A stretch of DNA of 64,000 nucleotides from JAVBRU01 sp031547595 (GCA_031547595.1 JAVBRU010000075.1:1-64000), one strand, 5' to 3'. Shown: positions 28,429 to 37,028, numbered from the stretch's first letter. Notes: generated by a model not told the origin, from the letters alone. Made by a program: numbers and translations.

Positions 28429-29238
28429 ATGCAAGTTCAAATGATTGCGATGGACATGGATGGCACGCTGCTGGATAGGCAGGGCCGGGTGCCCGAAGAA
28501 AATATCAAGGCGCTGAAGGAAGCACAGGCACAGGGTATTATTGTGACCGTATGCTCGGGACGCTATCCGGAAAACGCATGGCTGGTGATGCAGGGCGCGG
28601 GCATTGAATGCCCCATAATTGGCAGCAATGGCGCGTGCATCATTGATGAGCAGCGGCGCATACTGGCCAGCCATGCGATGGCAGATGCCGCCAAGCTGTC
28701 TGCCTACGCGTATCTGGAGGCTGTTTCTGCACGTTATTATTTTTTTGGAGAGCATTTTGTATGCACCAGTGAGGAAAAAATGGCTCACTATAGCGAGGTG
28801 GAGTTTGGCGATAAGCTGCCCCAGCAGATGGGCGTCACGGTGTATCATGGTAGGGATGCTACGCAGCAGATGATCCACAGGCTCGTGCATAAGTTTTTTG
28901 TGCACGATAATGGCGATCTGCCGCTGATGCGCAGGCAGCTTTCGCCCATTGCGGGCATCAGCCTCACGCAGTCGGGCGAGCATAACCTGGAGATCATGCC
29001 GGAGGGCATCGACAAGGGCACCGGCATCCGCGAGCTGGCCGCGCACTACGGTATCTCGATTGAAAATGTGATGGCGCTGGGCGATCAGGAAAACGACATC
29101 CCGATGCTGAGCATTGCGGGCTATGGCGTGGCCATGGGCAATGCCAGCGCCGCCGCCAAGGCCGCTGCGAAGTACGCTACCGCCGCGCATGACCAGGCAG
29201 GCGTGGCCAAGGCCATCTATCGTTTTGCGCTTGCATAA
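28429..29238 (+). CDS. HAD-family phosphatase, Cof type
   Basis: 269 residues with all HAD motifs: DMDGTLL at the N-terminus (nucleophile and acid/base Asp), a Ser/Thr in CSGR, a Lys in the cap-to-core region (DKGTGI) and ALGDQENDIPML. The C2-type cap identifies the Cof subfamily, which dephosphorylates sugar phosphates and small phospho-compounds. It follows the pseudouridine synthase by 15 bp and probably shares its transcript. Confidence 0.92.
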   Translation: MQVQMIAMDMDGTLLDRQGRVPEENIKALKEAQAQGIIVTVCSGRYPENAWLVMQGAGIECPIIGSNGACIIDEQRRILASHAMADAAKLSAYAYLEAVSARYYFFGEHFVCTSEEKMAHYSEVEFGDKLPQQMGVTVYHGRDATQQMIHRLVHKFFVHDNGDLPLMRRQLSPIAGISLTQSGEHNLEIMPEGIDKGTGIRELAAHYGISIENVMALGDQENDIPMLSIAGYGVAMGNASAAAKAAAKYATAAHDQAGVAKAIYRFALA

Positions 29239-29245
29239 TAAAGCA

Positions 29246-29274
29246 TTGAATTGATCGCGCAAATGGGTTATAAT
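29246..29274 (+). promoter_or_regulatory. Sigma-A promoter for the DUF1292 gene
   Basis: TTGAAT (29246-29251), 17 bp, TATAAT (29269-29274), about 39 bp before the start codon. Confidence 0.7.
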
Positions 29275-29312
29275 AAGGGTGCGCATTGTGCGCAATGAAA
29301 GGAGAGTAAGCC

Positions 29313-29612
29313 ATGTCAGAGCAAGATTTCAAAGACATCATCGAACTGGAAGGGGAGGATGGCTCCGTCTTGCAGCTTTGCGTGGAACGCTATTTCTTCT
29401 ACAATGGCGAAGAATATGTGCTGCTGAGCGATAATTGCGGCGATCATGAAGGCGAAACCGAGATTTCTCACTTTGTGATGCGCGTGCAGCCCTTGACGGC
29501 CGAGGACGGCGAAGAAATGGAAGAGTTCGTGCCTGTGGAGGAAGAGCTGATGGAGCAGCTGATCCAGGTCATCGAAGCGACCTTCGAGGAAGAATCCGAG
29601 GACGAGGACTGA
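29313..29612 (+). CDS. DUF1292 family small acidic protein
   Basis: 99 residues, very acidic, with the family core DIIELEGEDGSVLQL and YNGEEYVLLSD. GAAAGGAG lies upstream of the ATG. DUF1292 (YrzB) proteins are widespread in Firmicutes, often near alanyl-tRNA synthetase and a Holliday-junction resolvase; here the neighbours are different. Function unknown. A terminator follows. Confidence 0.9.
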   Translation: MSEQDFKDIIELEGEDGSVLQLCVERYFFYNGEEYVLLSDNCGDHEGETEISHFVMRVQPLTAEDGEEMEEFVPVEEELMEQLIQVIEATFEEESEDED

Positions 29613-29642
29613 GTTCGCGCCATAGGTTCATACTGTTCTGCC

Positions 29643-29670
29643 GCGTGCCGCGTCTGCGGCGCGCTTTTTT
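29643..29670 (+). terminator. Intrinsic terminator
   Basis: Nine-base-pair GC stem (29643-29651 with 29656-29664), loop GTCT, then six T. It closes the DUF1292 transcript just before uvrC. Confidence 0.85.
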
Positions 29671-29692
29671 GATAGTAAAGGAATGATTGCCC

Positions 29693-31531
29693 ATGAATGA
29701 TACGCTGGCGCTGAAAATCAAAAACCTGCCCGATTCGCCCGGCTGCTACCTGATGAAGGAGAAGGGCGAGATTATTTACGTGGGCAAAGCGGTCAACCTC
29801 AAAAACCGCGTGCGCAGCTCTTTTCAGGGGCGTGATCATACGCCGAAAGTGGCTATGATGGTGTCGCACATTGACGATTTTGACATTATGCTGTGCCGCA
29901 CCAATTTGGAGGCGCTGATCCTGGAGTGCAACCTGATCAAGCTGCACATGCCGCACTATAACATCAAGCTGAAGGACGACAAGCATTACCCCTATATCCG
30001 CATCGACCCGCGCGAGGCTTTCCCGCGTGTGACGCTGGCGCGGCGCATGGAGAAGGACGGCGCGAAGTACTTTGGCCCCTACACCGGCGCTACCGCCGTT
30101 CGCGAAGCGCTGGAGGTGATCAAAAAGATTTTCCCGCTGCGCACCTGCGCGCTGGAACTGCCCCGCAAAACCCCGCAGCGCCCGTGCGTCAATTTTGAGA
30201 TCGGGCGCTGCCTCGCGCCCTGCGCGGGCAAGTGTGAGGAGGCCGAGTACGCGCAGATGATCACCGGTGTCATCGCGTTTTTGAACGGGCAATACAAGCA
30301 GATCACTGATCAGCTGGATAAGGACATGCGCGCTGCCGCTATGGCGCTGCAATTTGAGCGTGCCGCGCAGCTGCGCGACAGAAAACGCGATATCGAAGAT
30401 TTGATGCAGCGCCAGCAGGCTATCCAGATCAATCAGGCCGAGCAGGACGTGTTTGCGCTTTCGCAGGACAGCCTGGACGCCATGGCGCAGGTGTTGTGGA
30501 TCCGCGGCGGCAAGATGGTGGGCGGCGAAAGCTATGCCTTGCCCCGGGAAGGCAACGAGCCTGCCGATGAGGTGCTGTTCGACTTCATTACCCAGTATTA
30601 TGACGAGCGCACTCCCGCGCGCGAGGTGCTGTGCCAGCGCTTGCCTGCCGAGCTGATGGATGATTTGCAGGAATGGCTGCAAAAAAAACGCGGCAGTGCC
30701 TGCACAGTGGCGGTGCCGCAGCGCGGCGAAAAGCGCGCCCTCACTTTGATGGCCGAAAAGAATGCCACCGATGCATTGCAAAAGCGCAATGCGAAACAGC
30801 AAATCCAGCATGAGCGCACCGTCGGCGCGTGTGAGGAACTGGGCAAGGTGCTGGGCATGGCTGTCACGCCGCGCCGCATAGAGGGCTTTGATATCAGCAA
30901 CACCCAGGGCATCCTCAGCGTGGCGTCCATGGTGGTATTTATCGACGGGCAGCCCGCCAACAAGGAATACCGCCACTACCGCATCAAAACTGTGGAGGGC
31001 GCAAACGATTTTGCATCTATGAACGAAGTGCTGGGCAGGCGCTTTCGCCGCGCACTGAGCGACGATCCCACGCAGCGCTGGGTGATGCCAGACCTCGTGC
31101 TGATTGACGGCGGCCCGCAGCAGCTGGCGTTTGCGCGCCGCGCGATGCTGGATGCGGGTGCGGATGTGCCCATGTTTTCACTGGCCGAGCGGCTGGACGA
31201 GATTTTTTTGCCGGATCAGGAGCAGTCGATCTACCTCGACCGCCGCTCCCCGGCGCTGCACCTCATCCAGCGCATCCGCGATGAGGCGCACCGCTTTGCC
31301 ATCACGCACCACCGGGGGCTTCGCGGCCAGTCCTCTGTGCACAGCGCACTGGAGGATATCCCGGGCATCGGCCCCAAGCGTAGACAGGCCCTGTTGAAGC
31401 ATTTTAAGACCCTGCGCGCCATCCTGGACGCGTCTGTTGAAGAACTGCAAAAAGCGCCGGGCATGACGGCGGCGGCGGCGCAGGCGGTGTATGATTATGC
31501 ACATAAGGATGAGGGCGATGGGGGGATATGA
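29693..31531 (+). CDS. uvrC: Excinuclease ABC subunit C
   Basis: 612 residues, family length. A GIY-YIG nuclease domain (about 8-90, DSPGCYLMKEKGEIIYVGKA), a UVR motif near 200-235, the RNase-H-like second nuclease (GFDISNTQG, then DLVLIDGGPQQL) and C-terminal helix-hairpin-helix (DIPGIGPKRR) are all present. It makes both incisions in nucleotide excision repair with UvrAB. The ATG at 29693 has AAAGGA ten bases upstream; a TTG at 29687 is too close. Confidence 0.97.
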   Translation: MNDTLALKIKNLPDSPGCYLMKEKGEIIYVGKAVNLKNRVRSSFQGRDHTPKVAMMVSHIDDFDIMLCRTNLEALILECNLIKLHMPHYNIKLKDDKHYPYIRIDPREAFPRVTLARRMEKDGAKYFGPYTGATAVREALEVIKKIFPLRTCALELPRKTPQRPCVNFEIGRCLAPCAGKCEEAEYAQMITGVIAFLNGQYKQITDQLDKDMRAAAMALQFERAAQLRDRKRDIEDLMQRQQAIQINQAEQDVFALSQDSLDAMAQVLWIRGGKMVGGESYALPREGNEPADEVLFDFITQYYDERTPAREVLCQRLPAELMDDLQEWLQKKRGSACTVAVPQRGEKRALTLMAEKNATDALQKRNAKQQIQHERTVGACEELGKVLGMAVTPRRIEGFDISNTQGILSVASMVVFIDGQPANKEYRHYRIKTVEGANDFASMNEVLGRRFRRALSDDPTQRWVMPDLVLIDGGPQQLAFARRAMLDAGADVPMFSLAERLDEIFLPDQEQSIYLDRRSPALHLIQRIRDEAHRFAITHHRGLRGQSSVHSALEDIPGIGPKRRQALLKHFKTLRAILDASVEELQKAPGMTAAAAQAVYDYAHKDEGDGGI

Positions 31532-32007
31532 AATTAGGGCATAAAGTTGCGCTGTTTTGCGTATTGCTGCTGGGTGTGTTCATTCTGATGATTGTATATT
31601 CGAACCTGTTTATGAACACCTTGTCCGCAGAAAAGCTACAGATGTATATTGAGGATAACCCGGAGCTGTTGGCAGAGTTTCTGGAGTATGTAGACGGGAA
31701 AGTTTTGAACAGGGCAGACCTTCCCTTGAAATACAGAAATGTTTTAGATGGCAGGGTGAGATACCTGGATGCGCGGAACGGCAAGAACGTCTACGTACAT
31801 CTATCAGGCGGGTTTGATAATGCAGAGGCTGATACCTTGTTGCAATATCACCCCGATAACTGCTATGAATGGGGCGGCGTTGTATATGCTGATTTGCCGG
31901 CCGATGGCGTGATTGCAGAAGGACTTGGTATCAACGGGCAAGGGTATGTCCATTGCAAACGGCTGGCTGAAAACTGGTTTTTCGTGGAGACTTATTTTCC
32001 GACATAG
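31528..32007 (+). CDS. Membrane-anchored protein of unknown function
   Basis: 159 residues, overlapping the uvrC stop by ATGA. One N-terminal membrane span (about 7-27) is followed by a soluble domain expected outside the cell, with strands such as GKNVYVHLSGGFDNAEAD and GQGYVHCKRLAENWFFVETYF. Base composition is lower in GC than its neighbours. No family recognised. A strong terminator follows. Confidence 0.7.
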   Translation: MKLGHKVALFCVLLLGVFILMIVYSNLFMNTLSAEKLQMYIEDNPELLAEFLEYVDGKVLNRADLPLKYRNVLDGRVRYLDARNGKNVYVHLSGGFDNAEADTLLQYHPDNCYEWGGVVYADLPADGVIAEGLGINGQGYVHCKRLAENWFFVETYFPT

Positions 32008-32023
32008 GCATCATATGAGAAAT

Positions 32024-32069
32024 AAAAATCAAAAAGCACTGTGCCTGGCACAATGCTTTTTGATTTTTG
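32024..32069. terminator. Bidirectional intrinsic terminator
   Basis: AAAAATCAAAAAGCA and TGCTTTTTGATTTTT form a long AT-rich stem around TGTGC/GCACA, with A and T tracts on either side. It serves the convergent genes ending at 32007 and 32078. Confidence 0.85.
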
Positions 32070-32077
32070 CTATTTGT

Positions 32078-33793
32078 TTACTGCACCAAAGCCTTGATCG
32101 CCGCCTGCAGTGCATCGTTGAGGGCGCTTGCGTCCCCGGCGGTCTTGGCGCAGGTGTTCACATACAGCTTGATCTTGGGCTCCGTGCCGCTGGGACGCAC
32201 GCACACCCAATGCCCGTCTGCCAGCTCAAAATACAGTACGTCAGACGCGGGGGTATCCAGTGCTTCGGTGATGTTTCCGGCGGTGCGGGTACCGGTCAGA
32301 TAGTCGCGCACGCCAAGCACGGGGATGCCTGCCAGTGCGGTGGGCGGCGCGGCGCGTAGTGCGCGCATGATGTCGGCCATGCGGCTCAGGCCGTCCTTGC
32401 CGGGTAAAGTGATGGAAATCACCTTTTCTTCGTAATAGCCGTAGGTTTCAAAGAGGGTTTGCAGGCGGTCATACAGCGTGATGCCCTCGTCCATGCAGGC
32501 GCAGGCGGCCTCGCACAGCAGAAGGGAGGCATTGACGCCGTCCTTGTCACGTACCTGGGTGCCGGACAGATAACCAAAGCTCTCTTCAAAGCCAAACAGG
32601 AAGGTGTACGCGCCGGATTCCTCAAACTGCTGGATTTTTTCGCCGATAAACTTAAACCCGGTGAGGGTGTTGAACATCGTGGCACCAAAGGAGGACGCGA
32701 TGGCGGTGGCAAGCTCGGTAGATACGATGGATTTGACCACCGCGCCGTTTGCGGGCAACGTGCCGTTTGCCTTCTTGGAGGACAAAATGTGGTGAAGCAG
32801 CAGGCAGCCAATCTGGTTGCCCGTGAGGGTGTGGAAGGTGCCCTCGCCGTCCCGCACGGCCACGCCCATGCGGTCGCAGTCCGGATCGGTGCCAAATACC
32901 ACGGACGCGCCGGTTTGATCGGCCAGCGGAATGGCCAGCTTGAACGCGGCGGGGTCTTCGGGGTTGGGCGCGGTGACGGTGGGGAAGGCGGGGTCTGGCA
33001 GCTCCTGCTCCTTCACAACGGCCACCTGCGTGACGCCAAGCTCCTTCAGCATCCGACGCACCGGCACATTGCCCGAGCCGTGCAGCGGCGTGTATACGAT
33101 GTTCAAGTCCCCGCCCCGGCGCTTCAGCAGCTCCGGCCTTTGGGCGAGGGTCTTGATCATGGCGATGTAATCATCGTCCACTTCTTGATCGCCAATGATG
33201 CAAAGCAGCCCTTGCTCCTTGGCCTGATTTTCGTCCATGGCGGTGCAGTCGGCATAGTCCAGTGCGCGGATGTAGGCGGTCACGATGTCGGCAGCCTCGG
33301 GCGAGAGCTGCGCGCCGTCGTCCCAATACACCTTATAGCCGTTGTACTGGGATGGGTTGTGGCTGGCGGTGATGACCACGCCGGCCTGCGCGTTGAGGTG
33401 CCGTACTGCGAAGCTCAAGATCGGCACCGGGCGAAGCGCGTCAAACAAGTAGGCCTTCACGCCGTTTTGCGCAAGGGTGAGGGCGGTTTCCTTGGCGAAC
33501 TCTGGGCTCATGCGGCGGCTGTCGTAGGCGATGACCACGCCGCGCTGCGCGCCGCCCTGCGCCAGCACATACTGCGCCAGGCCCTTGGAGGCGCGGCGCA
33601 CGTTATAGGCGTTCATGCGGTTGGTGCCCGCGCCCAGCGTGCCGCGCATGCCTGCGGTGCCAAAGGAAAGCTCGGTATAAAAGCGGTCTTCCTTTTCGTT
33701 TTCGTCCCCAAAAATGGCCTGAAGCTCCTCATAGGTGGCGGTATCCGCCGCAAAACGTGTCAGCCACGCCTGGTATTCGTCTTGATAAGGCAT
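32078..33793 (-). CDS. Phosphohexomutase (alpha-phosphoglucomutase/phosphomannomutase family)
   Basis: 571 residues from the ATG at 33793 with AGGAGG upstream. All four alpha-D-phosphohexomutase signatures are present: active-site Ser144 in TASHNPS, metal loop DPDCDR, sugar-binding GFEESFGYL and phosphate-binding RPSGTEPKIKLY. Length and pattern fit the PgcA-type alpha-phosphoglucomutase interconverting glucose 1- and 6-phosphate. Phosphomannomutase or phosphopentomutase activity cannot be excluded. Confidence 0.94.
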   Translation of the reverse strand: MPYQDEYQAWLTRFAADTATYEELQAIFGDENEKEDRFYTELSFGTAGMRGTLGAGTNRMNAYNVRRASKGLAQYVLAQGGAQRGVVIAYDSRRMSPEFAKETALTLAQNGVKAYLFDALRPVPILSFAVRHLNAQAGVVITASHNPSQYNGYKVYWDDGAQLSPEAADIVTAYIRALDYADCTAMDENQAKEQGLLCIIGDQEVDDDYIAMIKTLAQRPELLKRRGGDLNIVYTPLHGSGNVPVRRMLKELGVTQVAVVKEQELPDPAFPTVTAPNPEDPAAFKLAIPLADQTGASVVFGTDPDCDRMGVAVRDGEGTFHTLTGNQIGCLLLHHILSSKKANGTLPANGAVVKSIVSTELATAIASSFGATMFNTLTGFKFIGEKIQQFEESGAYTFLFGFEESFGYLSGTQVRDKDGVNASLLLCEAACACMDEGITLYDRLQTLFETYGYYEEKVISITLPGKDGLSRMADIMRALRAAPPTALAGIPVLGVRDYLTGTRTAGNITEALDTPASDVLYFELADGHWVCVRPSGTEPKIKLYVNTCAKTAGDASALNDALQAAIKALVQ

Positions 33794-33826
33794 ACGGGCA
33801 TCCTCCTGCATCGGTGATTTTCTTTT

Positions 33827-33855
33827 ATTATAAGAAATAATTGGGCAGAGTGCAA
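33827..33855 (-). promoter_or_regulatory. Candidate promoter for the phosphohexomutase gene
   Basis: On the minus strand TTGCAC (33855-33850), 17 bp, TATAAT (33832-33827). The -35 is weak, the -10 consensus. Confidence 0.5.
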
Positions 33856-33881
33856 GCATAAAATACCGCGAGGTGATATGC

Positions 33882-34691
33882 TTGAAAAAGGGACTGACGG
33901 CAGCCGCGCTGCTCCTCAGCTGCCTGCTGATTGCGCTGGTGCCTTTGCTGAATCCCACAGAAGAAAAGGCCGAGGACGGCATCCCGCTGGTACGGGTGTG
34001 GGTAATTGACGATACCATCGGCGTGACAGGCTGGCTGAAGAAACGCGTTGCAGCCTTTGAGAAAGCCAACCGCGTGCGCGTGTATTTGCGCAGCGCCACC
34101 TTTGACGAGGCTACAGCGCTGGATGCCGTGCTGCCCGATGTGATCGTGTTCCCGCAAAGCGCGCTCTCCGCCAACAGCGTGCCCGTGTGCAAGATGGGCT
34201 ATACCCTGGCCGTGCGGGATGATACCGTGCTGGTGGCCACAGCCGCGCCCACCAGCGCGCTGTTTACGCGCCCTACCCCCGCGCCGCAGACCACCGCCGT
34301 GCCTGAGGAAAAGCCCTTTGACGTGGCGGAGCTGAGCGCGGTGCTTCTGCCCCTGGCGCTGGCGCAAAGCTATCCGCATCCTTTGGTCAGCGATCAGGTG
34401 TATGCCGATTTCGTCAATGGAAAAGCGCCCGCAGCGGTCATCACGGCCGCGCAGGCGCTGAAATTACCCTTCGGATACCGTGCCTACCCCGTGGCGGATG
34501 GCTGGACGGATTTGACCTATCATGCCACCACGCCGCATGACGGCGAGCTTGCCCGGATGTTTGTATCCTATCTGCTTGGTGAGGATGCCCAGCGCACCCT
34601 TGCGGCGTATGGACTGTTCTCGGTCAACCCCAATTGGCTGATCTATCAGGCCGAGGATGTGCCGCATGGCGTGATCGAGCGGGGGCAGTAG
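33882..34691 (+). CDS. Compact solute-binding-protein-like exported protein
   Basis: About 269 residues from TTG 33882 (AGGTG six bases upstream; GTG 33873 would lie in that site). A hydrophobic N-terminus acts as signal or anchor. It resembles the two ends of a sugar-binding protein: VTGWLKKRVAAFEKANRVRV with DVIVFPQSAL early, and MFVSYLLGEDAQRTLAAYGLF late, with a Pro/Ala-rich linker (about 115-140) where the bulk of such a protein should be. It stands alone, without permeases. It could be a degenerate or re-purposed binding protein. Confidence 0.65.
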   Translation: MKKGLTAAALLLSCLLIALVPLLNPTEEKAEDGIPLVRVWVIDDTIGVTGWLKKRVAAFEKANRVRVYLRSATFDEATALDAVLPDVIVFPQSALSANSVPVCKMGYTLAVRDDTVLVATAAPTSALFTRPTPAPQTTAVPEEKPFDVAELSAVLLPLALAQSYPHPLVSDQVYADFVNGKAPAAVITAAQALKLPFGYRAYPVADGWTDLTYHATTPHDGELARMFVSYLLGEDAQRTLAAYGLFSVNPNWLIYQAEDVPHGVIERGQ

Positions 34692-34697
34692 CCGAAT

Positions 34698-35249
34698 CTA
34701 TTTTGAATAATCTCCGATTTGCCCGATATGCTGCCCTATGGTGAAGTAGTTGTTGGGAGAATACACCACAGGGTTGATTGCCCGAAGGTCGATAAAATCC
34801 AGCCCCTGCACATCCCGGCGTACATTTACCTGACGGAAGGCGGCAAAATGCGTGTCACATCCGCCAATGCGCACCGTTTGAATCACTTCGCACTCGTACG
34901 ACCATTTGGCGTTTGCAATGAGCGGCACATCCAGCACCTTTCCCTGCTCAAAGGAATAAGGGATGTCCCGGCCTTCCTGCCGGGTGGCATTGTTTTGCTG
35001 CTCCACAAAGGGCAATAAATCCGGCGTTACCACGGTGGCAGACAAAAGCCCGGTGCGCTCGATGTTCTTTGTGGTCTGTTTTTTACGGGAGGTGCCGTTG
35101 ATACTGATCACCAGGCAGCAGGGAGGCCCCCAGGTGAAGCTGATCCACGATATGGGCGCAAAATGTGGGCTGCCGTCCTCGTTGCGGGTTCCGATCAAGA
35201 AAAGCTGCTGGGTGAAAAAGCACGCCGTTTCCGGGGTGATGACCTCCAT
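34698..35249 (-). CDS. Flavin reductase-like FMN-binding protein
   Basis: 183 residues from the ATG at 35249, one base after the stop of the upstream gene, with GGAGG before it. The flavin-reductase-like split barrel is recognisable (TQQLFLIGTRNEDGSPHFAPISWISFTWG, then NIERTGLLSATVVTP). It probably binds FMN and reduces it or a small substrate with NAD(P)H. Third gene of the MarR operon. Confidence 0.85.
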   Translation of the reverse strand: MEVITPETACFFTQQLFLIGTRNEDGSPHFAPISWISFTWGPPCCLVISINGTSRKKQTTKNIERTGLLSATVVTPDLLPFVEQQNNATRQEGRDIPYSFEQGKVLDVPLIANAKWSYECEVIQTVRIGGCDTHFAAFRQVNVRRDVQGLDFIDLRAINPVVYSPNNYFTIGQHIGQIGDYSK

Positions 35250-35250
35250 A

Positions 35251-35676
35251 TCAAAATTCCTCCATGGCGATGGTGATGTTGCTGAGGCCGTGATAGTAGT
35301 TGACGGTGTGCGCAGAGAACTTGAACACGCAATAGTCCGGATCGTCCACGCCCTTTGGGTAATACATTTCAAACCCTTCCCGCCAGAGGAAGGCCTTGGT
35401 GGCATGATCGGTGCATACTTCCATCACGCCGGTGAACAGCGCGCCCTTGAATTGCCCCTCGTTGCAGTAATATACCGATGCCTTGGGGTTTTGCAGGAAC
35501 TGCTGCGCACGCCTGGAGCTAAGGTTGGTGGAGAAATATTGGGTCTGCAGGCTGTCGTGCTCCAGCACGAGCATAGCCTTCACCTGCGGCTCGCCCTGCC
35601 CGTTCACAGAGGCGACATAGGCGTTGTTGCTGCGCTCCCGCAGGCTGCGCACTTCGTTTTTCCAAGCTTCGTTCAT
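35251..35676 (-). CDS. Pyridoxamine 5'-phosphate oxidase family protein
   Basis: 141 residues with the split-barrel pattern (NAYVASVNGQGEPQVKAMLVLEHD, then SVYYCNEGQFKGALFTGVMEV). It overlaps the marR-type stop by ATGA. Small proteins of this family bind flavin or F420 and often act as oxidoreductases; conversion of pyridoxamine phosphate itself is not implied. Confidence 0.85.
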   Translation of the reverse strand: MNEAWKNEVRSLRERSNNAYVASVNGQGEPQVKAMLVLEHDSLQTQYFSTNLSSRRAQQFLQNPKASVYYCNEGQFKGALFTGVMEVCTDHATKAFLWREGFEMYYPKGVDDPDYCVFKFSAHTVNYYHGLSNITIAMEEF

Positions 35677-36125
35677 TTTTTTGCTTCCCTTCCCTCTAAA
35701 TTGCCCAATATTCGCAAAAGTCCATCCTCCAGGGCCAGGATTTCCTCGTCTGAAAAACCCTCGTAGAAAATTTCGCTCATGTGCAGGGATACATCGTCAT
35801 ATTGGGTTTTCATCTGGCGGGCGACAGCCGTCAAATGAATGTTGACCCTGCGGCGGTCTGCCGTATCAAACAAGCGCTGCACATGCCCGGATGCTTCCAG
35901 CCGGTCCAGCATACTGGTCAGCGTGGTGTTGGCCAGGCCGGTCTTGGCAGCCAGGGTACTGATGGGGATGCCATCCTCCTCCCACAGCACAAACAGGATG
36001 CGTCCCTGCGCGCCGTTAAACGCATCGATGCCATGCTCTGCCAGCAGCTTTTCAAACACCCGGCCTTGAATCTGTTTCACCTTGCTGATGAGGAACCCTC
36101 CGTAGGTTTTGGATACCAACGCCAT
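35673..36125 (-). CDS. MarR-family transcriptional regulator
   Basis: 150 residues: winged helix with the recognition segment ISTLAAKTGLANTTLTSMLDRLEASGHV and the wing DRRRVNIHLT, flanked by dimerisation helices. AGGAAGAGG lies upstream. It heads an operon with two flavin-type oxidoreductases, and a perfect palindrome sits in its own promoter, so autorepression released by a small aromatic or oxidative ligand is likely (family knowledge plus inference). Confidence 0.92.
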   Translation of the reverse strand: MALVSKTYGGFLISKVKQIQGRVFEKLLAEHGIDAFNGAQGRILFVLWEEDGIPISTLAAKTGLANTTLTSMLDRLEASGHVQRLFDTADRRRVNIHLTAVARQMKTQYDDVSLHMSEIFYEGFSDEEILALEDGLLRILGNLEGREAKK

Positions 36126-36140
36126 CACCTCTTCCTGTAT

Positions 36141-36169
36141 AGGATATTACTATATAGTAATAATGTCAA
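36141..36169 (-). promoter_or_regulatory. Promoter with perfect MarR-type operator
   Basis: On the minus strand TTGACA (36169-36164), 17 bp, TATCCT (36146-36141). The spacer is filled by an 18-bp perfect palindrome, TATTACTATATAGTAATA (36145-36162), where a bound repressor would block polymerase. Confidence 0.7.
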
Positions 36170-36237
36170 GCGAAATTTGCAGTGTTCTTGTTATCTTGCA
36201 GCGGCCATGATACACTGATTGCATCAGGGTCTGTTTA

Positions 36238-36397
36238 GGGCGTGTTTCAAAAGCCATGCCATGCATCTTCGGAGGCTAGAAGCGCCATTTCTGCGTTGTC
36301 AAACCTTGAAATAACGATGCTATTCCAGCGGTTTTCCGCCTTGAACTGACGCTTTATCCCCGCGAAGCTGCACGGCCCGGACTTTTGAAACACACCC
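36238..36397. mobile_element. MITE-like element, copy 1 (160 bp)
   Basis: The ends GGGCGTGTTTCAAAA and TTTTGAAACACACCC are terminal inverted repeats with one mismatch. The element has exactly the same length as the copy at 63308-63467 and differs from it at about 20 positions by hand alignment. It has no coding capacity. Its right end lies two bases before the AGGAGG of the following gene. Confidence 0.8.
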
Positions 36398-36411
36398 AAG
36401 GAGGATTGCAC

Positions 36412-36966
36412 ATGGGGAAATTTGCACGAAGCGATACAGCCTTCTCACTTTGCGGGCTCAACTGCGCGCTGTGCCCTATGCAGTTGGACGGTTATTGCCC
36501 CGGCTGCGGGGGCGGCCCCGGCAATCAGCCCTGTGCGATTGCACGCTGCAGCGTGGAGCAGGGTGGGATGGAATACTGCCACCAATGCGGCGCGTATCCC
36601 TGTGAGAGATATCAGGGGATTGACGCGTATGATTCATTCATCACGCACCGCCATCAGCTGCGGGATATGCAGCGGGCAAAGGCTATGGGCGCAGAGGCGT
36701 ACCAGGCGGAGCTTCGCGAAAAACTTCAGATACTTCGAGCGCTGCTGGCGGGTTATAATGATGGCCGCCGCAAAAGTTTTTATTGTGTGGCCGCAAACCT
36801 GCTGTCGCTACAGGATTTGCGGGAGGGGATGGCGGAGCTATCAGCGCGTATAAAGGAAGATCAGAATATCAAAGAAAAAGCGGCCCTGGCCGTGAAGGTT
36901 TTTCAGGCCAAAGCCGCGCAGTGCGGGGTGGTGCTCAAACTGAATAAAAAGCCGGAGAATAAATGA
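36412..36966 (+). CDS. DUF3795-type cysteine-rich protein
   Basis: 184 residues from ATG 36412 with AGGAGG upstream. The N-terminal 70 residues carry ten cysteines in CGLNCALCPMQLDGYCPGC-type spacing, likely a zinc or iron-sulfur site, followed by a helical C-terminal half. DUF3795 proteins have no established function. The gene lies immediately downstream of a MITE copy, which must provide or contain its promoter region. Confidence 0.8.
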   Translation: MGKFARSDTAFSLCGLNCALCPMQLDGYCPGCGGGPGNQPCAIARCSVEQGGMEYCHQCGAYPCERYQGIDAYDSFITHRHQLRDMQRAKAMGAEAYQAELREKLQILRALLAGYNDGRRKSFYCVAANLLSLQDLREGMAELSARIKEDQNIKEKAALAVKVFQAKAAQCGVVLKLNKKPENK

Positions 36967-36986
36967 TTCAGCAAGCTTGAAAAAAG

Positions 36987-37012
36987 AAATCCCCCTCTTG
37001 GGAGGGGAATTT
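36987..37012 (-). terminator. Terminator of the efp operon
   Basis: AAATCCCCCTC (36987-36997) pairs with GAGGGGAATTT (37002-37012), one mismatch. On the minus strand it is followed by TTTCTTTTTT. It also lies just beyond the convergent DUF3795 gene. Confidence 0.75.
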
Positions 37013-37028
37013 GCTTGCATGTTATGTT
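36995..37028. repeat. 34-bp segment shared with 63484-63517
   Basis: The segment running from CTCTTGG to TTATGTT is found again at 63484-63517 with three differences. Both copies lie on the right side of a MITE copy, here with the DUF3795 gene in between. Confidence 0.65.

Noticed and set aside
36385..36411. A longer start for the DUF3795 gene reaching into the MITE
   Set aside because: The ATG at 36412 has AGGAGG correctly spaced; the upstream codons belong to the MITE terminal repeat.
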